Position numbers and translations under genes: made by a program. A DNA stretch of 64,000 nucleotides from Hymenolepis diminuta. Taxonomy: Eukaryota; Platyhelminthes; Cestoda; Cyclophyllidea; Hymenolepididae. The notes beneath the pieces are model-generated. The model did not search any database. It was not told the DNA's origin and saw only the letters and a program-made list of their open reading frames with translations. Positions 12,601 to 21,600 of the stretch are shown piece by piece (position 1 is the first letter of the stretch; each line of letters opens with the position of its first letter). The stretch covers positions 4,178,387-4,242,386 of the forward strand of contig CAADRB010000005.1 of NCBI GenBank assembly GCA_900708905.1, written 5' to 3'.

Positions 12601-15600
12601 TGGCAATGGCGGTTTTGGAAATATCTGCTGTGGCCAGTGGAATCTGGTTATATGGACGGACAAGATCGAATTTGGAGAAGATCTTCTCATTCCGAAGATT
12701 GGATGAAAAGTCTTGTACATTGGGTATGAGGTAATTGTCCGGAACTCTGATCGAATTGAGTGCACGGTAGTCACCACAAGGACGCCAATCACCAGATTTC
12801 TTAGGGATCAGAGAGAGAGCGGATGACCAGTTACTGGAAGAACGACGAATAATACCAGGATCAAGAATGTGTCCAAGATCCAGAGCGACAGATTTCTGGC
12901 CGAATGTCTCGATGGGAGAACCGTTGGCGGCGGCTAGTATAAGAGAGTGATTTGTGGAAGTTCGGTCAGCGGAAGTAGGAGGAAGTACAGAGATCTCTGC
13001 TCCCGAATCAGACAAATGTGTCAGAGTTTCGCTCCTGAAGGAAAAGCTGGTTACTTGAATGCCCACTAACAGATTCCGTCACTACTGCCGGGCTGGCTCA
13101 TTTCCCGAGTGAGCTTGAAATTGACAGAGTGATAAACAGTGGTGTGCTGAAGTACCGTACCTACGGTGATGCAAGCAAATATTATTTCCTCTACTTCCAT
13201 GTCTTCTGGATCTTGGGAATTTTTTAAAATATAATAGCTTCCAAAAGTCTACACAGAAAGATTCTCCGGGTGCGAGTGGTTTCATCCTGTTAAGCAATAC
13301 AGTAGGCATCAATTTTCCAACGCACTCCTGTTAAAGTAACTTCTCTACTGGCTCAGCTGCAGATGGTTGGATATGTTATAAGACAGAAGCTTTGATGTCA
13401 TCATAGGGATTTGGGGAGGGCTTTTGGATGAGATTTGCGAACTGAACAATGGGAGATGCCGGAATGGTTTCGATAAGGTCATGGAATTTGTTAATTTGGC
13501 TCCTTATGTTATTATGCTTGAAATGGGATTCTACGACCATAAATACACCTGGGGCATACTCTAATAAGAATTCATGTAAACTTGCTGGATTGATCTGACT
13601 GATCTGAGGGGAAGGAGTATAGATTTCCTCAGACATCGTTTTCTTCTTATTCAAAATGATCGAATCCTTTACAGGTTCACCAATTTGTTGAAATTAAGAT
13701 AACAACTAACTGTTTGCAGCTAACAAATAACAACAGCAATAACGTCACCATTTCGTGGCTGCTTGAGTAGGAGCTAACAACAATTGTGGAGCTGGCCACC
13801 AAGAATTGGTTAGGCCAAAAATGTATTGAAGGAGGCCGCAACAAGTTAGAAAGGAATGAGAGGGGGAGAGTGGGAGACACGGAGAGATAGAGGAGATGGG
13901 NNNNNNNNNNNNNNNNNNNNNNNNNNNNNNNNNNNNNNNNNNNNNNNNNNNNNNNNNNNNNNNNNNNNNNNNNNNNNNNNNNNNNNNNNNNNAGACAGCT
14001 TTGTGTGAGTCACTTGGGCAGGGATGAGGGAGAACCTGAGCGCGATGTGCTCTTTAGCCGAAACGAGGGGGTCATAAGAAAGGGGATGTCGATGGACTTG
14101 TTTAGACATAGCAGATAGGGATTATGCGTCATAGGGACATAAAGGATGTCACTCGAGCTTCGTGGACGAAGAAGCAAGATATTGTCATAGGGAATGCAAA
14201 TAAAAAGTAATTCGGGAAATGCATAGAGTTATCCTTGAACATCATAGTAAAATGAGGAAATCTTATCGAATGTCACCGTCTTTGTTTTAATTTGGTTTAA
14301 ATAGTATTTGAAGTGTTCCATTTTGTAAATATAGCAAGTATTCTTCAATTTAATCCTCTAATTTTGCTTTTCAGATTATCTCTACCTAAGCAGTGAGAGT
14401 GATTTTCATTCATGACGGTGACCGCATTATATTGTCATTATTTTTCGTTATATTATATTATAAATTAATCACTTTTTTAATCTTGAACTGACATTAAAAG
14501 AACTCTATCGAATTTATACCAATTAAAGGTTTCTTTAGTCCTAAAGAAAGGAGTGGCGCCTCAACTCAATCTTTTGAAACTGCTCAAATCGTATCTACGC
14601 TTTCTAAAGCAGTTAGATTAATGTGAAGCGGTTTTTGAAATGAGGAAATAATAAAATGCGAATGAAAGCAAACCTTTGTTCCCGGAAACCAAAATATGTC
14701 ATCCACCTGCATTGAAATATAAGCTTCAAACGAACATACTCAAAGCTTGACAAGTTTTTGAAGATAGAGAGATCTCAACCGCAGCTAGCGCTATCTAGAA
14801 ATGTTGACCTCAGGAATTTAATCTTCCAATTTATTTTCTCCCTTCCCATGTTTAATAATATTCTTAACGTTCATAATATCTCTTATACAACTTTTTGTTT
14901 AAATGAACATAGAATAAATGGAGCTCGCGAAGTGAAAACTTCGAAATTTAAGTTTTCTATCTAACATTTTAATCTGGTCATGATGTGTCTGCTTTTTTCT
15001 GCTTTTCATCTACTTTTGTTTTGCTAAAATTCAAGTTGGATGGAAAACTGATTGGGGGATTCATAATCCATTAAGAGAGCGGTAATTACCTTTCTTTAGC
15101 ATTTCTCTCTATAGGTGATTTAAAAATGAACTTTAAAACCTGTTCTTCTAGATTCAAATATCGACCCTCTCCGTATCAGTTAGCCTGAGTGCAACTGTGA
15201 CTCTCGTCTGCCTCTTTGCCCCCAAAGTCTACATAATCTACTTCCATCCTGAGAAAAATATTCGAAAGCTAACTATGAACAGCGGTCCAGGAAGTAAGAG
15301 CCGATATGGTAAGCATACTGTCAGTTTCTATTTTGCTTTAAATATCCTTTTGTACATAGGATTAATTAATAAATATTTAATGAATCGTTCTAACGAAAAC
15401 GCAGTTGTTTCGGATTTGATATCACTAATTTAAAAAGGATGAAATGTTTTGTTCATGGAAATCTGAGATTATTTTTCTTGAATGACATCCATTTATGAAC
15501 TTAGTTCAGAGAGCAGGTACGATCATATATTGATCGTTATAACTATTTGTAATGCTTAGAAATGATTTTTCTAAATTGGCAAATCTCTTCAAATGTTCCT

Positions 15601-18600
15601 CAAATAATATTCTCTTCATTATCTCTGTTGTTTTTGGGTGTCTTTCCTGTCTTGAGTAATCGAACAAATTATATTTTTAGGTCATCTCTCTAATGATAGG
15701 TTCATTAGTAACGAAATTATTTTCGTCCTATGAGACTTAATTATAATTAAGTAGCCAATTACAACAAAAAAACTGCCAGTTATTATCTCAATAAAATATA
15801 ATTACATAGAATTAAATTGTCGAAAATTTGACACAATTTAAATTTGTGCTTTGAAATAATCTGAATCTCCTTGAAATTTGTAAATCTTCAAATTGACGTT
15901 TATTTGGAGGAACTAAGATATTAATGACAATGATAAATAAAATATTAAAATAACTTTCAAAAATTTTTAAAAAAATGAAAATGAAAATTTTTTTGACTAT
16001 TAATTAGGTTATGGTGAAAAGGAATTCGGTGTAAATGCACCCAACATTCTTAAATCTTTCTGAAGCAGTGGTCAAGGATATTTATGGAAGGTCTTGACGA
16101 TAATTTTATCTATCCGAATATTTCTTCCCCGAAGATTCACCACAATCTTTGAGTTAAAATTACCAGTCTCCGAATTTCATAGTGTGCACCGTAATCTAGA
16201 ATGTTTTTTTCGAAAAAAAATTATTAATTTTCCGTAAACTATAAGAAGAGCTACGTTTTTATCTTGTATTCCCAAACACTGGATGTTGCTTAGTATTCGA
16301 ATTAAGCGGGTAATTTAAATTACATGAATTTAATTGAAATCTAACAAAGTTATTATGTTTTAATGCCTCGTTTATCCCTTTTTTTTTCTCTTCCACTAGA
16401 AGCAACATGTACGTTTGTACTTATCCTTGAGTTAATTGCATGCAAAAATGCTTGTTCTGCTTTAAATTGAATCGCATCTAATGGGATTGGTGAGAGAAAA
16501 GTTTGATTGTTGAGAAAAATGAGTTTAATCACAAGTGTTGACAGATAATTAACGCACTTTGCACGCACTATTTACAAGCTATGCACTGTTTATACACTTG
16601 TGCTTCATATGCAAACGAGAAAAGATTAACGATTTTAACTGTACCTTTTATCGTTTGAATGTAGCTACCTGTAAGTCTCCACCAGAGAGCTATGCTCGGC
16701 ACAGTTCCAGTATGGAAACTGACTGTGTAATAACAAATGCCATGGCAACACAATCAACTCAACCTTCCAGCACCTTGAAGGCCATCTTGGAAACCAATGA
16801 TTCTAGAAGTGGACAAGGTAAGTGCTGGAAATTATTTATATATGCTATGCTCATAGTTTTGGAAGGAGTAACGTATTGGAAACTACGTACTGGAGACCCA
16901 GAGGACCTCAGAGAGAACACACTTTTACTAGATCACTTCTTAATATTCTTTTCATTAACAACAATGGGAGACAATTACGGACCTCAGAGGAGAGGACAGG
17001 TCAGGAGTCTGCCATTTCCAGAATCTAAGTTTCTTGATAATTACAGAAGGATGTGCGTTTAGTTGCTTGACGGATAAAATTTAGAGGATGGCCTCAGTAT
17101 CAACATGTTTGACAGCGAGTACTCTATTGATGGGAGGGACTTGTGTGGCCACCGTGCACTTCAGTCAAGTTAGTGGTCACGAGATCGATCCTCATTGGTG
17201 CATAATCAGTAGTGTGGATGGCTAACCTCAATAGTTAATTCTGACTAACTTGAGGAGAGCAGAATGGAGGTTTCCCATCTATTCAATTTCGGAAAATCTA
17301 CCGTTTGCTTCCTTTAAGGGGATTGAAAAGTTATTTTCAACTTCAGTGCTTTGCCGATGCAAGAGTGGACGTAAAGTAATGGAATTTGATGAAAATATTT
17401 TTATAGAAACCAATTGCTTCCATGATTTTGCATTTATTCACAAGTAATCTTCATTATATACAAGGATTAATATAATAATAAAAGCATTAACCGAAGGAAA
17501 TGGGATGAAGTTATTTTGAACTCTCCTTTTCCATTCGGCTTTAGTGATGATTTGACATTTAAAACATTTGAATATGTGGTTTAAGTGTATAAGTGAAAAC
17601 GATTCGAAGGATTAAATTGAGGGAAAAGTAGTAACTACTATTCGAACATTCTCAGTAGAATATTTTCTTGTCGGATACAACTTTTGTGGAAAGAAGAGAT
17701 TGGCCAAGCACCCGCTCTTCATATATTTTGAGCTACCAGATGTGTACCTTCATAGAATTATTTCAAATTCAAAGCCGTTCAAGAAAATGAGGAGAAAATT
17801 TTTTCATGAATGTAAACTTTAGAACTAAATGCTAGAAGCCAAAACCAGAGAGGAATATCAAAATGGATAACGTCATTAGAAGGCGTCGTAGAATTATCTC
17901 TTCAATCTACTGGAATTTGTGAGCTGTGTATTGTATATTCGATAAAATTTTTAAATACATGTACTCATTATTTTTTGGTAAACTAAAGTTGAAGGATCCA
18001 CAGAAAGATACAAAGAGGACAGTATTGTAATTGAAAAGTTGGAAAATAAAGATATAAAGCATATTGATGACTATCGCATGGCTTGTTTACATGACGTTAT
18101 AACGTAACGAAATAGACGTCCCAGTAGTAATCTCGCAATGCAGACCAATCTAGACAACTCGGTGATGTAGCAGCTTAACAAAGAAGCCAATTGCTCACAA
18201 CAGAACACCAGACACGTCGTGGTAAACACGCATATATTAACGAAACTCCGTCTCAGTCGGTAACGTTTTAAACAGACATAATTACCAAGCGTTTTCATCA
18301 GTGGGGAAATTAAGAAAGAAGCTACATTTTTATTTATAGAAGAGATTTTGGGAGGGGGGAAGATAATTATCATGTCTTCTGGCATTTTCTTTTATAGAAA
18401 ATTCATCTGTAGGTCTTCGAGGACTGATCGATCTAGAACTTGTTTGAACTGCGCGCGACGGAGCTAAAACTTGATTTTTAATCTGAGATTTAGGTGGGAG
18501 AAAATGAATAAGATTAAACGTATCAAGTAATTAATACGAAGAAAGATAGCACTTATCAGTAGTGGGTTCCGTCAGTCTTCGTCGGAGTTAACCCACGTGT

Positions 18601-21600
18601 CCTTACTGACCTCAAAATCCCGAGGTCACTAACTGCCCGATATCAGTTAGTGATAATCGCAGCTGTCCACTGGCGACTCGGTTTATATTCACGAGCATAA
18701 ACTGGTGTATTAACAGCAAAGGCACTATTCTGTCTGCACCTTCTCATCCATGGCAGGTTTTACTTCGGTAGCATCGCCTCATGCGCCGTTCTCACCTTTT
18801 GCCCTTTTAATACCTTAACCGGGGATTTTTCCCCTAATGCAGAAAGTGGGGTTGATCTCATAAAGAAATTCTGTACCACCATTTCCATACTCCGCTCTCC
18901 TTTTGATTTTTGTAAGCCTCTCTTTAGCTTATCGACGAATGTTTCCGTCTGTCTATTTGACTGAGGGTGGCACGGAAGGTTTCTGATGTGTTCGTTCGTT
19001 GCTCCCAGAACTCTTTAAAATCGACTGACGTAAATTGTGTCCCGTTATCCGAAATCAGGATCTTCGGCAATTCGTGTGTCGAGAAGATCCGACCCAGTCC
19101 TCCGATTATTGAGCCGCTAATCGCCAATGTTAGTGGTAATACTTTAGACCATTTAGAACACGAATCAACAACAATTAAATAGTAATACCACTTATCGGGC
19201 CCGCAAAATCGACGTGTGACCTTATTCATGGGATTTTCGTCTTTGTTTATGTCTGGCAGCTTGTCCGATAGGTGTATCCTCCGGCATTGAATTTTACCCA
19301 GCTTATTTCAGGGTGGTTTGAATGAAACTGTCGAAGGACTTTATTTCAAAGGACAGAGGGAATAATGACTTTACCCAAAAATATTAAACAATAGTCACCT
19401 ACCGTTATTGAATCTCTCCAAAAGTAAAGCTTAAATAGACCGCCTTTTGGTGGGAATGAAGGTCATTTGAATTGGGTAAACTTTAACGTTTGCTGCAATA
19501 TCGTATCTTTCTCCGTTTCCTTTCGTATGTCTCCTGCTGATACCGGAGTGTTTGGAATCGACTCCGCCAGTATGTGTTGCACATCTCTTTCAAATAGCGC
19601 GAACGCTACCGCTGTTTCTTCGCTTTCCACACGCTGATTTTTGATGAGACGGGATAGACCATCAGCTTGGCCGAAATCCTCCGTTCTCTCATACTTGATT
19701 TCGTAATCATAACCCATTAACATAAGTGCCCACCGTTGAAGACAATTTGCAGAATGCACTGAAACTCCTTTTCTCAAGCCAAATATGGACAACAGCTTAT
19801 GATCCATTAGGAGTGTAAATCTTCTGCCGTATATATACTTATGGAATTTTGCCACTGCATATACAATGCCTATTGTCACCTTTTCAGTTTTTCCGTAGTT
19901 ATTTTCTGCCGGTGTGGGAGTATGGGAGATATGGGCGATCGCTTATTACAGAGTCATCCGGAAAAGTGTGGGAGAGGACCGTCCCAATTCCATAACCGGA
20001 TGCGAGGACCATGGGCAAACTTGGATCATAGTGAGTCAGCAGCAGCTTCGAATTTGACATCGACTTTAATTTTCCAAACGCCTCTTCGCGTGCATTCGAC
20101 CATTCCCATGGCATATCCTTGTGCAGAAGTTAATTTAGGGGATCTCTATGTTCCTGGTAAGCAGGCAAGAAAGAATTATAATAAGATAGTGGGCCAAGAA
20201 AATAACGAAGTGACCTCAAATTTTTCGAAGCGGAAATCTTTGCAATGGAACGAATTTCATTGGGATTGAGACGGCAGCCATTTGAATCAAAAATGGAACC
20301 AAGAAATTTAACAGAGGTTAGAGAGAACTAGTATTTATCTGGTCGAAGGTGGAAACCATATTTTTCGATACGCTCGAGGAGTTTTTCGACGCGACCTTGA
20401 AGTTCCTCCTCTGATTCTTCAATTAAGATGATGCCATCCAAATAAGCTGCCGTACCCACTAGGTCATATTGTCAATTATGTGCCGAAAAATCGCTGAGGC
20501 TGTCTTGCTTCCCAAAGGCAGTCTCGTATACTGGAAAAGCCCCCTATGGGTGTTAATCGTTAGGAGCTCACGACTCTCTGGTTTGACTTCGACTTGAATG
20601 TAGGTCTCTGAAAGGTATATTTTTACGAAGAACTTACCACCATTCAAGATCGTGAAAGGTGTGTCTATTACAGATGGATGGTGATTATCCCCCAACGATG
20701 AATTAAATCCCGTAAAGAAATCTGCACAGATACGTGTCGACCCATTCGCCTTTCGTATCACTACAACTGGGGCAGCCCATTTCGAATATGTAACATGTTG
20801 CAATACCCCCATTTGTTCTAAACGTGCTAACTCGGCCATTTTCATAACTGCAATGGGTACTAGTTTTTTCGGACGCAGCACACAATTTGCCCCTAGTTTG
20901 AGAAATAATCTGACGGTAGCTTGTGTGCACTTTCCCAGGGTGTCCTCAAATACAGTTGCTAATCGCTTCATCATCCCTTTTATTCGCACTTGTGGGCAGG
21001 TTACACTTTGTACTTTCTGCTCAAGGACGTTGGAACCCGAGGGGGTTGATATCGCGATCAGCCACATAACATACAGTGGCGGCGGTTTTCCCTTTGAAGA
21101 TTGCCTCACATTTCATCGCTCCTGACAGCTGCGCTGCATCACCTGAGAAATAGATACTTTAAAATGAACGATATCTAGCTTGGGACTGCCAAGAGTTTTC
21201 CACGCCTCATTTAAAACTACGATGATGTCTGATCCAATGTCAACTTGCAACTCAGCATGTGTCCTGTTAATGCAAAAGGTTTCATGGCGACGTCTACTTA
21301 CATTAACCGGCATGGTGGTTAGTATGCCATGCACTTGGAGATGTTGCTTCTGATGATGGCCTCTCCTGGGGCCTGTATAAGGTCTGCTCTGACAGAATCC
21401 TTCCTTGTGTCCGTGCGAAATGCAGTCCTGACACTGATGTTTGTAGTCTTTATAGAAATGAAAATCGCCACAAAATCGGCACCTCGGTTTATTATTATTA
21501 TGGTTATTGTGATACGTGTGGTGTCTCTGAGACTGCAGCTGCGGCTATTGTATTCATCCATCAGATTATGTAACATAATATCTGGGTTCTTATCTAAAAG

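Larger units (their letters stand above)
9720..14241 (-). mobile_element. Degraded Ty3/gypsy LTR retrotransposon, element 1
   Basis: This is a complete-length but dead element in the second large receptor intron, antisense to the receptor. It has direct LTRs at 9720-10263 and 13686-14241. Just inside the right LTR is a possible primer-binding site, and the purine tract GGGAGGAGGC on the minus strand abuts the left LTR. The order on the minus strand is gag, protease, reverse transcriptase, RNase H, integrase, ending in a TRSGRHVRF tail. The general layout recalls CsRn1-like elements of flatworms, which is an inference. The internal part is only about 3.4 kb because of deletions, with many stops and frameshifts. 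The LTRs differ at many positions, so insertion is old. Confidence 0.9.
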
